Shown one piece after another: positions 19,272 to 29,697 of a stretch of DNA of 64,000 bases (its first letter is position 1; the number at the start of each line of letters is the position of its first letter). The stretch comes from Haloechinothrix alba (GTDB lineage Bacteria; Actinomycetota; Actinomycetes; Mycobacteriales; Pseudonocardiaceae): contig NZ_FZNW01000011.1 in NCBI RefSeq assembly GCF_900188115.1, forward strand, positions 123,165 to 187,164, in the 5' to 3' direction. The translations under genes were made by a program, and so were the position numbers. Under the pieces are notes generated by a model. It was not told where the DNA came from, made no database searches, and saw only the letters and a program-made list of their open reading frames with translations.

Positions 19272-21614
19272 TCACGCCTCGCCGCGGTGGCGACCCCCTG
19301 TCGACCTCGGCCCGAACGAGCGACCGTTCGTCCCCCGCGTACGCTCGGAGCCGTCCTCGGCCGCGCCGCGGAACGGCACGGCACGACCTTCCCGGCCACG
19401 TTGGCCATAGCCGGGCCCGTAGCCGGACCCCGCGCCATCCGCGCCCCCTGAGCCGGCCCGCCAGCTGCTGAAGACCTCCAGCAAGCTGTCCATCTCGTCG
19501 AAGTTCTGCTGATCCTGCTCGGCAGGGTCGTCACCTGCCGCCGCGCCGCTCGCGGCCGTGTCACGCGAGGCGGGGTCCGACCCGAACGATGCGAGCCCGG
19601 CATCGCCTACCCGGTCGTACGGGGGTGCCGCGTCGCCGTACCGGCTTGCCCCGTCCATCGGCTCCTGCTTCGTCCCAGGGGGCTCCAGACCTTCCGGCAC
19701 GCGCAACCGCGGGAACGCGGAGGGTGGCCCGCCCGAGCCCGTGGAACGGTCCGCCGCACGGCCCTGACCTGGCGGCCCCGCGGTGGCGTTCCCGGGCCCG
19801 CGGTCGCGCGAGGAAGCCGGCTCGCCTCCGGTGTCGGCTGCCCGGTCGTCGGCCCTGCGCCTGCCGCCGCTTCCGCCACTGCCCACGTGCACGCCGAGCC
19901 GCGCCAGTACGTCCCGTGCCGTCGCGGAACTGTCGCCGTGCTGGCGTTCCTGATCGCCGGCTCCCGCCGACGCCGCGGGAACATCCGGCTGGGGCGCCCC
20001 GCCCGGCGGTGCCGCGTGGGTCGGCTGCGCGGGGCTCTCCGGCTCACGTCCCTGCCGGTACGGCAGTGCCGTGTGCTGGGCCCCCGTGTGCTGGGCCCCG
20101 GTGTATTGGCCGCCGGTGTGCTGGGCCCCGGCGTTCTGGGCTGCCGCGTGATGGGCCGCCGCGTCCTGCCATCGCGGGCCGTGGGTGCCGCCCGGCTGCG
20201 CGTGCCCGGCTGCCTGCCCCTCCTGACCGGCCTGGGCGGCCGGAGTGGCCTGCCCGGGCTGTTGCCGTTCCTGCCCGGCCTGGGCGGCCCGAGCGGCGGC
20301 GAAACCGGCGGCGCTGCGCGTCTTGGCCGGGAACGGGGTGGCCTCAGCTGCCTGCGCCGGCTGGGCATGGTGCGCCGGCTGGGCATGGTGCGCCGGCTGG
20401 GTGGGCTGAGTCGGCTGGGCGTTCTGGGTCGGCTGGGCGGGCTGCCTGCGTCCCGGGGTGAGATGTTGGGGGTGGGCCGAGCTCAGCAGGCTCTCGATGT
20501 CCACCGTCGCATGTTCGCCCCTGCCGAACTCCCCGGTCAGCAACGCGGAAGCCTGCTTGCGCGCGCGGATGTAGGAATGCTCGGCGATGCGGGCCTCCTG
20601 CAGGCAGACCACCGCCTCGCTCGGCCGGTCGAGTTGCTGCTCGATATGGGCGAGTTCGTGCAGCAACCGGCCGACCACGGCGTACAGGTCGTGCCGCCGT
20701 GCGTAGTACAGCGCCTCCCGCACCAACCCGGCCGCGGCTTCGGCGGAACCGGACGGCAGGTGGATGCGGGTCGCCACGGCCAGCCGCAGCCACGCCATCG
20801 GCGAGATGGCCGCCGCCCGTGGCGGCTCACGCAGCACGGGCTCGGCCAGCGCCGCCGCGTCGTCCCGTGCGCCGGAGTCCAGCAACGCGCAGGTCAGTTC
20901 CAGGGTCAGCCGCACACCCAGCTGACCCCCGTCGGCGGAGGTGTCGCTGAGCCCGCCGATGGTGTCGAGGCCGCGGCGCGCGAAGTCCATGGACGCCGAG
21001 ATGTCGCCGTGGCGGCGCAGGTGCGCCGCGGCCCGTCCACAGATTGCCGCGTGCAGGGTCAGCCGACCGTCCTCGTCGAGGGAGGGATCGTTGTCGACCA
21101 ACTCCTCGGCCTCGTTGAGCGCACGATCCAGCGCACCACGGCGCCCCAGCGCGCTGAGGCAGCCCACGAGCTGTACCAGCGCGACAGCCCTGTCCACCGG
21201 TGCCGTGTCCCGCGTGGTGAGCACGGGCCGCAACGCGGCGAACCCGGTCAGCGGTACGCCGATGCTGCGCGAGCACAGCGCGAGGTCGGTACGCAGCAGC
21301 GCGATCAGGTCACGATGCCCGCCTGCCTCGGCGGCGCGTAACGCCGCCATCGCACGGTCGACGACGCTGGCGCGGTGACCGAGGCGGACGCGCGCGAACA
21401 CAGCAAGCGCCTCGGCGTGAATCCACAGGCGTTCCATGTCGGCCGACTCGGCCAGGGATGCGGCCCGTTCGCCGCACACCATCGCCAACTCGGGTGCGCG
21501 CAGGCGAAGCCGCGTGCCCTGGTCGAGGAGCGCCTCGACAGAACCGGCTTCCGGATCCGATTGCGAGGTCGGGTCGGCAGGTCGACTGCCGGCCCTGTGC
21601 TTGCTGGCTGCCAC
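19272..21614 (-). CDS. TPR-like protein with long disordered Gln/His/Ala/Pro-rich C-terminal half
   Basis: A 780-residue protein. Residues about 30-370 are helical and TPR-like (repeated pairs such as LARRGLDTIGGLSD, ALLDSGARDDAAALAEPVLRE, LLHELAHIEQQLDRPSEAV). Residues about 385-740 are low-complexity and include short repeats of QPTQPTQ, PAHHAQ and AQHTG units. A final helix, FDEMDSLLEVFSSWR, and a basic tail close it. No catalytic motif or membrane segment is seen. It lies between gdh and ettA on the same strand, where M. tuberculosis has no such gene. Function is unknown; the layout suggests a scaffold or regulator. Confidence 0.75.
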   Translation of the reverse strand: MAASKHRAGSRPADPTSQSDPEAGSVEALLDQGTRLRLRAPELAMVCGERAASLAESADMERLWIHAEALAVFARVRLGHRASVVDRAMAALRAAEAGGHRDLIALLRTDLALCSRSIGVPLTGFAALRPVLTTRDTAPVDRAVALVQLVGCLSALGRRGALDRALNEAEELVDNDPSLDEDGRLTLHAAICGRAAAHLRRHGDISASMDFARRGLDTIGGLSDTSADGGQLGVRLTLELTCALLDSGARDDAAALAEPVLREPPRAAAISPMAWLRLAVATRIHLPSGSAEAAAGLVREALYYARRHDLYAVVGRLLHELAHIEQQLDRPSEAVVCLQEARIAEHSYIRARKQASALLTGEFGRGEHATVDIESLLSSAHPQHLTPGRRQPAQPTQNAQPTQPTQPAHHAQPAHHAQPAQAAEATPFPAKTRSAAGFAAARAAQAGQERQQPGQATPAAQAGQEGQAAGHAQPGGTHGPRWQDAAAHHAAAQNAGAQHTGGQYTGAQHTGAQHTALPYRQGREPESPAQPTHAAPPGGAPQPDVPAASAGAGDQERQHGDSSATARDVLARLGVHVGSGGSGGRRRADDRAADTGGEPASSRDRGPGNATAGPPGQGRAADRSTGSGGPPSAFPRLRVPEGLEPPGTKQEPMDGASRYGDAAPPYDRVGDAGLASFGSDPASRDTAASGAAAGDDPAEQDQQNFDEMDSLLEVFSSWRAGSGGADGAGSGYGPGYGQRGREGRAVPFRGAAEDGSERTRGTNGRSFGPRSTGGRHRGEA

Positions 21615-21641
21615 GCGCCCTCCGCTCGGTCGTTGCCCGCG

Positions 21642-23318
21642 TCAATCCCTGGTCAATTTCCGACGCGTCACCCGGTGCGGCCGGGCGGCGTCGACCCCGA
21701 GCCGTTCGACCTTGTTCTTCTCGTATCCCTCGAAGTTGCCCTCGAACCAGAACCATTTACCCGGGTTCTCCTCGGTGCCTTCCCACGCAAGGATGTGGGT
21801 CGCCACCCTGTCAAGGAACCACCTGTCGTGCGAGATGACCACAGCACAGCCGGGGAACTGCTCCAGCGCATTCTCCAGCGAGCCGAGCGTCTCCACATCG
21901 AGGTCGTTGGTCGGCTCGTCGAGCAAGATCAGGTTACCGCCTTGCTTCAACGTCATCGCAAGGTTGAGCCGGTTACGCTCACCGCCGGAGAGCACTCCGG
22001 CCGGTTTCTGCTGGTCGGGTCCTTTGAAGCCGAACGCGCTCACGTAAGCTCTCGAGGGCATCTCCACCTGGCCGACGTGAATGTAGTCGCGCCTGTCGGA
22101 GACGACCTCCCACACGGTCTTGTCCGGATCGATCCCCGCGCGAGCCTGATCAACATAGGACAGTTTGACGGTGTCGCCGACGTTGACGGAACCCGAGTCG
22201 GGCTCTTCCAGACCGACGATGGTCTTGAACAGGGTCGTCTTGCCGACACCGTTCGGACCGATCACCCCGACGATGCCGTTGCGGGGCAGTTTGAACGACA
22301 GGCCGTCGATCAGTGTCGTGTCGCCGAACCCCTTCTTGAGGTCGTCGACGTCGACGACCACGTTGCCAAGGCGCGGCCCCGGCGGGATCTGGATCTCCTC
22401 GAAGTCGAGCTTGCGGGTCTTCTCGTACTCGGCGGCCATCTCCTCGTAGCGCTCCAGCCGCGCGCGGGACTTGCTCTGCCGCGCCTTGGCGTTGGACTGC
22501 ACCCACTCGAGCTCGTTCTTCAGCCGCCTCGCGAGCTTCGCGTCCTTCTTGCCCTGGACGTCCAGACGCTCCCGCTTCTTCTCCAGGTAGGTGGAGTAGT
22601 TCCCCTCGTAGCCGATCACCTTGCCGCGGTCGAGCTCCATGATCCAGCCCGCGACGTTGTCCAGGAAGTACCTGTCGTGGGTGACCGCGAGTACCGCTCC
22701 CGGATAGTTCGCCAGGAACTGTTCGAGCCACAGCACGCTCTCCGCGTCGAGATGGTTGGTCGGCTCGTCGAGCAGCAGCAGATCGGGCCTGGACAGCAGC
22801 AACTTGCACAGCGCGACCCGGCGACGCTCCCCACCGGAGAGGTGGTTGACGGGCTCCTCGCCCGGAGGGCAGCGCAGGGCGTCCATCGCCTGCTCGAGCT
22901 GGGAGTCCAGCTCCCAGGCGTCGGCGTGGTCCAGCTCCTCCTGGAGCTTGCCCATCTCGGTCATGAGCTCGTCGGTGTAGTCGGTCGCCAGCTGCTCGGC
23001 GATCTCGTTGAACCGGTCGAGCTTGACCTTGATCTCGCCGAGGCCTTCCTCGACGTTCTGCCGCACGGTCTTGGCCTCGTTCAGCGGTGGCTCCTGCTGC
23101 AGGATCCCGACCGACGCCCCCGGTTGGATGAAAGCCTCCCCGTTGCTGGGCTTGTCGAGCCCTGCCATGATCTTGAGAACGGTGGACTTGCCTGCTCCGT
23201 TCGGCCCAACGACGCCGATCTTGGCGCCCGGGTAGAACGCGGTGCTGACGTCGTCGAGGATGACCTTGTCCCCGACGGTCTTACGCACCTTTTTCATGGT
23301 GTAGATGAACTCGGCCAT
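21642..23318 (-). CDS. ettA: Energy-dependent translational throttle protein EttA (ABC-F)
   Basis: A 558-residue soluble ABC-F protein with two ATPase domains and no membrane part; it binds the ribosomal E site and gates translation according to ATP level. Domain 1 has GPNGAGKS and LSGGERRRVALCKLLL with LLLLDEPTNHLD. The linker (P-site interaction motif region) is rich in Lys/Arg around KKRERLDVQGKKDAKLARRL. Domain 2 has GPNGVGKT, LSGGERNRLNLA and LILLDEPTNDLD. The start MAEFIYTMKKVRK and length are typical of EttA (Rv2477c). It lies between the TPR-like gene and the SSB-like gene. Confidence 0.96.
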   Translation of the reverse strand: MAEFIYTMKKVRKTVGDKVILDDVSTAFYPGAKIGVVGPNGAGKSTVLKIMAGLDKPSNGEAFIQPGASVGILQQEPPLNEAKTVRQNVEEGLGEIKVKLDRFNEIAEQLATDYTDELMTEMGKLQEELDHADAWELDSQLEQAMDALRCPPGEEPVNHLSGGERRRVALCKLLLSRPDLLLLDEPTNHLDAESVLWLEQFLANYPGAVLAVTHDRYFLDNVAGWIMELDRGKVIGYEGNYSTYLEKKRERLDVQGKKDAKLARRLKNELEWVQSNAKARQSKSRARLERYEEMAAEYEKTRKLDFEEIQIPPGPRLGNVVVDVDDLKKGFGDTTLIDGLSFKLPRNGIVGVIGPNGVGKTTLFKTIVGLEEPDSGSVNVGDTVKLSYVDQARAGIDPDKTVWEVVSDRRDYIHVGQVEMPSRAYVSAFGFKGPDQQKPAGVLSGGERNRLNLAMTLKQGGNLILLDEPTNDLDVETLGSLENALEQFPGCAVVISHDRWFLDRVATHILAWEGTEENPGKWFWFEGNFEGYEKNKVERLGVDAARPHRVTRRKLTRD

Positions 23319-23431
23319 GCCCGCGATCGTAGAGCCGTCGCCTCAGCGACCTGACGGCGGTGTGCCCGCTCGCGCCAACGAAGCCTCCGGCTAACCCTGT
23401 GTAGTCACGTTTCCGACCGCGATACGGCCCC

Positions 23432-23836
23432 TCACGCCGCGGCGGGCAGCTGTGCACGGCCCGGACCGACGTCCCGGCGCCGCCGGAGCTGCACCGCTCC
23501 CCGTGCCAGGTTCGGCCCCACCGCGAAGGCATCCAGCTCGACACTCTGGTGCAGCACGTCGCCCGCGTCCCGCTCACGGGTGTAGAGCCTGCCGGTAACC
23601 AGGACCGGGTCGCCCTTGCGCAGGGAGGCGCAGACGTTGGCGGCCAACCGGCGCCAGCAGGTCACCCAGATCACGCAGCGCCTGCCGTCGACCCACTCGC
23701 CACGTTCCTTGTCGAACCGGCGCTCGGCGCTGACCAGGCGAAAGCCGACCGACTCGGTACCGTCGTCCGCCACGCGCCTGTGCAGCTCGGATCCGATCGT
23801 GCCGTTGAGGCCGAGTATCGTCTCACCCACCGCCAT
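23432..23836 (-). CDS. Single-stranded DNA-binding protein-like (Rv2478c-type)
   Basis: A 134-residue OB-fold protein of the SSB family. It has the usual LNGTIGSELHRR opening strand, SVGFRLVSAERRFDKERGEWVDG, VTCWRRLAANVCASLRKGDPVLVTGRLYTR and a short C-terminal part. It lacks the acidic DDDIPF-type tail of the replicative SSB, as expected for the paralogue adjacent to ettA in actinobacteria (Rv2478c). ATG 23836 is preceded by GAGAGG. The likely role is ssDNA binding as an auxiliary SSB. Confidence 0.88.
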   Translation of the reverse strand: MAVGETILGLNGTIGSELHRRVADDGTESVGFRLVSAERRFDKERGEWVDGRRCVIWVTCWRRLAANVCASLRKGDPVLVTGRLYTRERDAGDVLHQSVELDAFAVGPNLARGAVQLRRRRDVGPGRAQLPAAA

Positions 23837-24014
23837 CTCGCTCACCTCTCGCTCAGCTCGCCGCTGGTGTACCGGTGCGACCAGCTTGCGCTCTCGGCGG
23901 CCGTGCGCGGGGGTCCGGCGCGAATCTGTGTACAGCGCTTGCGCATGTGGAGGGATCGCCGGCGGCGCTCGACCCGCCCACGGGCCGGGTTCGGGCACAG
24001 GTATCGGCTGGTCG

Positions 24015-25511
24015 CTACGACGAGGCCCGCCGCAGGCGCCGCTGATGATGCCGAGCGACACCGAACCGGGGATCGTCGCACGCCAGCAGACTGCACAGCG
24101 TGTCGACGATCTCCCCGTCATCGGCTCCGCAGGAGGTCGCCCAGTAGTCCCACAGCGCGTCCGCGTCGCCGCCGTGCAGGACCGTACGGCGCACGAGCGC
24201 CGTCAGTGACTCCCGTTCCTCGAGCACGCTGGGAGACTCCGAGTCCGGCAACAGCGGTCCGTCGAACGCGGCGACGACCTCGGCGGCCGAGCCGTCACGC
24301 AACGCACGCCGCGCCGTGAGAAAGTCCGCATCGACATCGGCAAGGATGCGGTACGGCTTGGTCCCCATCACGTCGGCGCCGAGGTAGGTGCGCAGCCGGT
24401 GGATCTCCGCACGAACCGTGACCGGGTTCCCGGTCTCACCGTAGAGGCGCAACGCGAGCTTCTCCGCGTTCATCCCACCCGGGTTGAGCGCGAGCAACGT
24501 CAAGATCTCCGCATGCCGCAGTGTGACCGGAACTTCCCGGCCGTCCACAGTGACACTCGGCGCGCCGTCGGTCAGGAACGTCAGCGACAGGCGCCGGGGT
24601 GATACTCGGCTCCGGGCTCCCCGATCGGCGAAACGCAGCAGGAAGCCCTCCTCGAGAGGCTCCAGCGTGCCGTGCCGCCCGTCCGGAAGGACCACATCCC
24701 CTGCACTGTCCTGAATGTCCACAGTAGAGGGAAGTGAATCGCAGGACCGTGTGGCCAGTACCCGGCCTCGCGAGGACAGCAACGCACCCGGTTCGCCGTG
24801 CAGTGCGTCCAGATGCGGCATCTGCGCGCGGCGCAGCTGCTCCTCCCGCAGGGCCAGCCGCGCCCGCAGCTGGCCCTCCGCGAGGTTCGCCGTCGCCGAG
24901 ACCAGCGCCAGCATCGCCGGATGCACGGTGTGCAGGGGGCCGCTCACGTCGACCGCGCCGAGTAGTTCCCCGCTGTCCGGGTCGTGGACCGGCGCGGCCG
25001 CGCACGTCCACTCGTGATAGGTGCGAACCAGGTGCTCGGCGGAGTGGATCTGCACGGGTTCGTCCGTGGCCAGCACCGTGCCCATCGCGTTGGTGCCGAT
25101 CACGTCCTCGGACCACCGCACGCCCTCGGTCAGCAGGACATCGTCGGCCCGGTGGCACACGCCCGTCGCGCCCTCCCTCCAGAGGATGTGCCCCTGGGCG
25201 TCGGTGACGATCATGATGTGCTCGGCTTCGTCGGCGATGCTGACGAGGTTCTGGCGGAGCAACGGCAGTACAGCCGAGAGCGGGTGACACTGCCTGACCT
25301 CGTCGAGCTCATCGGGCGCGAACACCACGGGCGGCAGCCGGTCGTCCGGGTCGACCCTCGCGGCCAGGGACCGCTGCCACGACTCGGAGATCACCGGTCG
25401 CGGCGCGTGCGGCGCGGGTGAGCCCGACAGCACGGCCTCACGCACCCGCTGCAGCATCTTCGTGTACGAGTCCGGGTCGTGCAGGAGCTCGGACAGGGCG
25501 TGCCCGTTCAT
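24015..25511 (-). CDS. GAF-domain transcriptional regulator (AcoR-like, without AAA+ domain)
   Basis: A 498-residue regulator. The N-terminal part resembles AcoR-type sensors: [16 protein letters not shown], then a GAF domain at about residues 80-210 ([57 protein letters not shown]). There is no sigma54 AAA+ domain. The C-terminal part contains a winged-helix-like segment ([39 protein letters not shown]) and a helical tail. It is divergent from the aldehyde dehydrogenase/DUF779 pair at 25625, a recurrent actinobacterial arrangement, so it probably controls that pair in response to an alcohol or aldehyde. ATG 25511 is used; GTG 25523 is possible. Confidence 0.85.
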   Translation of the reverse strand: MNGHALSELLHDPDSYTKMLQRVREAVLSGSPAPHAPRPVISESWQRSLAARVDPDDRLPPVVFAPDELDEVRQCHPLSAVLPLLRQNLVSIADEAEHIMIVTDAQGHILWREGATGVCHRADDVLLTEGVRWSEDVIGTNAMGTVLATDEPVQIHSAEHLVRTYHEWTCAAAPVHDPDSGELLGAVDVSGPLHTVHPAMLALVSATANLAEGQLRARLALREEQLRRAQMPHLDALHGEPGALLSSRGRVLATRSCDSLPSTVDIQDSAGDVVLPDGRHGTLEPLEEGFLLRFADRGARSRVSPRRLSLTFLTDGAPSVTVDGREVPVTLRHAEILTLLALNPGGMNAEKLALRLYGETGNPVTVRAEIHRLRTYLGADVMGTKPYRILADVDADFLTARRALRDGSAAEVVAAFDGPLLPDSESPSVLEERESLTALVRRTVLHGGDADALWDYWATSCGADDGEIVDTLCSLLACDDPRFGVARHHQRRLRRASS

Positions 25512-25624
25512 ACCCGCTGACACTAGTGAGGGCGGTCACAGGCGTGCAACGTCGCTGCAACGCCGCAGTTCCTAGCGTCACGGCGCAGAACCCGTCGAGC
25601 ACGCAGCGACCGAAGGAGCATGCG

Positions 25625-27148
<1,524 letters not shown>

Positions 27149-27150
27149 CG

Positions 27151-27525
27151 ATGACCGGACGCGTCGATGTCTCCCCGGGGGCGGCACAGCTGCTCCGCCG
27201 CCTTCGGGACACCCACGGGCCCCTGATGTTCCACCAGTCGGGCGGCTGCTGCGACGGCAGCGCTCCGATGTGCTACCCGCTCGGTGAGTTCCGCGTCGGC
27301 GGCAACGATGTACACCTGGGCGACCTCGAGGTGGACGGGCTCGAGCCGATCCCGGTCTGGATGTCCGGATCGCAGTTCGAGTACTGGAAACACACGCACC
27401 TGACGATCGACGTGGTCGGCGGGCGCGGCAGCGGCTTCTCACTGGAGGCGCCGGAGGGAGTGCGCTTTCTCATCCGCTCCCGCTTGCTGACCGACGAGGA
27501 GGTCCGGGAGCTGGACCCGCACTAG
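27151..27525 (+). CDS. DUF779 protein, aldehyde dehydrogenase partner
   Basis: A 124-residue DUF779 protein. It contains the cysteine cluster HQSGGCCDGSAPMCYP, GDLEVDGLEPIPVWMS and an aromatic patch FEYWKHTHLTIDVV, followed by FSLEAPEGVRFLIRSR. Its ATG begins 2 bases after the stop of the aldehyde dehydrogenase gene, so the two are cotranscribed and probably coupled. The family is almost always found beside this type of aldehyde dehydrogenase; its role is not established, but the conserved cysteines suggest metal binding or a redox helper. Confidence 0.9.
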   Translation: MTGRVDVSPGAAQLLRRLRDTHGPLMFHQSGGCCDGSAPMCYPLGEFRVGGNDVHLGDLEVDGLEPIPVWMSGSQFEYWKHTHLTIDVVGGRGSGFSLEAPEGVRFLIRSRLLTDEEVRELDPH

Positions 27526-27527
27526 CA

Positions 27528-27572
27528 CCGGGTGGTCAGCGGCACCGCGCCACCCTGCCGCTGACCACCCGG
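27528..27572. terminator. Strong bidirectional terminator hairpin
   Basis: A perfect 17-base-pair inverted repeat (arms 27528-27544 and 27556-27572, starting CCGGGTGGTCAGC) with an 11-base loop. It begins two bases after the DUF779 stop and ends 11 bases before the stop of the convergent CopD-CtaG gene, so it probably terminates both transcripts. Confidence 0.9.
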
Positions 27573-27583
27573 CCACCGGCGCG

Positions 27584-29641
27584 TTACCGCTGCCGGTGCT
27601 GTTCCTGCTCGGCCAGCTGTCGCAGCATCGCGTTGTAGGCGGCCAGGTCCTCGTCGTCGGTGGCATCGGCTCGCCGGTCGATACGCCTGGCCTCCCTGGC
27701 GTCGGCGCGTGCCCACTGCACCATCAGCGCCGTGAAGACCAGCAGTACCGGTATCTCGCCGAGTGCCCACGCCATCCCGCCGCCGAGCTGCTGGTCGGTG
27801 AGCAGGTCGGTCACCCACGGCAGCCCGATGTTGGTGTAGAACTCGCGCCCGACGACGGTGGTCGCGTTCATCAGGATCACGCCGAAGAAGGCGTGGAACG
27901 GCACCGACACGAACATCACACCCAGCCGGCCGAGCGCCGGCAGCCGCCTGGGCGCGGGGTCGATGCCGATCAGCGGCCAGAAGAACGCGTAGCCGACAAG
28001 CAGGAAGTGCGCGTTCATCACGACATGCGCCGAATGGTAGTTCAGCGCGAAGCCGAACAGGCCGGAGAAGTACAGCAGGTAGAACGACCCGACGAACAGC
28101 ACCAGCGCCACGACGGGCTGCGTCAGTATCCTGGCCAGGCGCGACTCGACAAGGGTGAGCAGCCACTCCCGTGGGCCGGGCGGGTTGTCCTTGCCCGCCG
28201 GTCGCCATGCCCGTAGCGCGAGTGTGACCGCACCGCCGAGCGCGAGCAGGATGGGAGCGACCATGGACATGATCATGTGCAGGCCCATGTGGACACTGAA
28301 CATTGCGGGGGCGTAGCGGCCGATCCCCGAGGAGGTGGCGATCAGGATGGAAGCGCAGCCGCTCAGCCACGCCACGGTGCGACCCACCGGCCAGGGATCC
28401 CCACGTCTGCGTAACCTGCGCACGCCTGCGAGGTAGAGAACGGCAAGCGCGATCGCGACCGTGCCGTAGATCAGGTCCGGGCGCCAGTCGAAAAGCAGAC
28501 GCGCCAGCGTAGGTGGCCCGGCCAGGTCGTAACCAATCAGCACCTCGGCGGTGCCCGGTTCCTCCGTGCCCTCGGCCGGGTAGGGAGTGCGGGACAGTGC
28601 CGCCGAGATACCCAGGGTGGCGAACATGATCAGCACTTCCACCCCGCCGAGCTGCAGGAGCTGGCGCCGGTCGCCACGTTCGACCACGGCACGCACGGCC
28701 CGGCTGCGCTGCTGGTGGCCGAACACACCCAGCACGGCGAGAGCGGTCGCCTTGCCGACGAGCAGCAAGCCGTACTGCGTTTCGAGGATGCTGGCGGGTG
28801 AGACCCGCACGAACGCGTTGACCAGCCCGGACAGCGCCATGGCGACCCAGCAGGCGAGTGCGACGGAGGAGAAGCGGCGGGCGGCCAACCCGATGTGCGG
28901 GCTGCGGCGCCAGCCGAGCGCCACGACCGCGATGAGCCCTCCCACCCACAGCGCTGCCGCCACCAGATGGAACACCAGGCTGTCGGTGGCGAGGTCGTGC
29001 GCCCCGCCGCTGGCGGAGTGCCCGGTGAACGCCACGGGGAGCACGCCGGTGATGGAGAACAGGAACAGCAACGCCGTCCACTGCCAGCTCAGTACCAGGC
29101 GGCAGCCGAGCGCAAGCACCAGCGCGATGGACGCGGTGATCAGCCACGCCTTCGGCTGCTCGACCGCGGAGACGAGCCCGACGAGCACCGTCGGGTCGAA
29201 CATCTCGTGGGCACCGCGCCCGCCTGCGTCGGCCGCGGAGTACAGCGCGGCTGCCACAGCCGCGATGAACCACGCCCAGGCCGCAACCCCCGCCGTGCGC
29301 AGCGCCGCGAAACCGTCGGCGCCGACGAGGCCTGTCCGCTGCGGCGGGACGAGGAACGTCGCCAGCAGGAGCGAACCGATACACACCACGGCCGCGATAT
29401 CCGCGAGAAGCCGGGTGACGACCGTGCCGTAGCCGGTGAGCACCTCCGGGCCTTCGATACCGAGGACGGAGTAGTCGGCGACCCCGGTCAGCGCGACGAG
29501 GCCGATCGCCACGAATGTGGCGAGCACCACACCCGCCGCGAGCAACGGCAGGGCGCTGGACGGGCGCCGTGCCGGCGCGGGCGCTTCCTCGGCGGATCGT
29601 GGCTGCTCAGGGGGCACATCAGCAGCGTAGAACCGGGACAA
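27584..29641 (-). CDS. CopD-CtaG fusion membrane protein (cytochrome oxidase assembly/copper)
   Basis: A 685-residue polytopic membrane protein. The N-terminal half has the copper-resistance CopD region (helices such as ALFLFSITGVLPVAFTGHSA, then VFHLVAAALWVGGLIAVVAL with the conserved histidine). The C-terminal half is a caa3-type CtaG domain (FSVHMGLHMIMSMVAPILLALGG, YHSAHVVMNAHFLLVGYAFFWPLIGIDP, FHAFFGVILM). Conserved histidines in these helices are typical for copper delivery to cytochrome oxidase. This fusion is widespread in actinobacteria (Rv0102-like). A short acidic/glutamine-rich tail ends it. It lies alone between terminator-type spaces. Confidence 0.92.
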   Translation of the reverse strand: MSRFYAADVPPEQPRSAEEAPAPARRPSSALPLLAAGVVLATFVAIGLVALTGVADYSVLGIEGPEVLTGYGTVVTRLLADIAAVVCIGSLLLATFLVPPQRTGLVGADGFAALRTAGVAAWAWFIAAVAAALYSAADAGGRGAHEMFDPTVLVGLVSAVEQPKAWLITASIALVLALGCRLVLSWQWTALLFLFSITGVLPVAFTGHSASGGAHDLATDSLVFHLVAAALWVGGLIAVVALGWRRSPHIGLAARRFSSVALACWVAMALSGLVNAFVRVSPASILETQYGLLLVGKATALAVLGVFGHQQRSRAVRAVVERGDRRQLLQLGGVEVLIMFATLGISAALSRTPYPAEGTEEPGTAEVLIGYDLAGPPTLARLLFDWRPDLIYGTVAIALAVLYLAGVRRLRRRGDPWPVGRTVAWLSGCASILIATSSGIGRYAPAMFSVHMGLHMIMSMVAPILLALGGAVTLALRAWRPAGKDNPPGPREWLLTLVESRLARILTQPVVALVLFVGSFYLLYFSGLFGFALNYHSAHVVMNAHFLLVGYAFFWPLIGIDPAPRRLPALGRLGVMFVSVPFHAFFGVILMNATTVVGREFYTNIGLPWVTDLLTDQQLGGGMAWALGEIPVLLVFTALMVQWARADAREARRIDRRADATDDEDLAAYNAMLRQLAEQEQHRQR

Positions 29642-29697
29642 CCATCCGCGTACGGCGGGTTGGCCCGACTTTGGCCCCGCTCACCTCGTCCGAGGGC

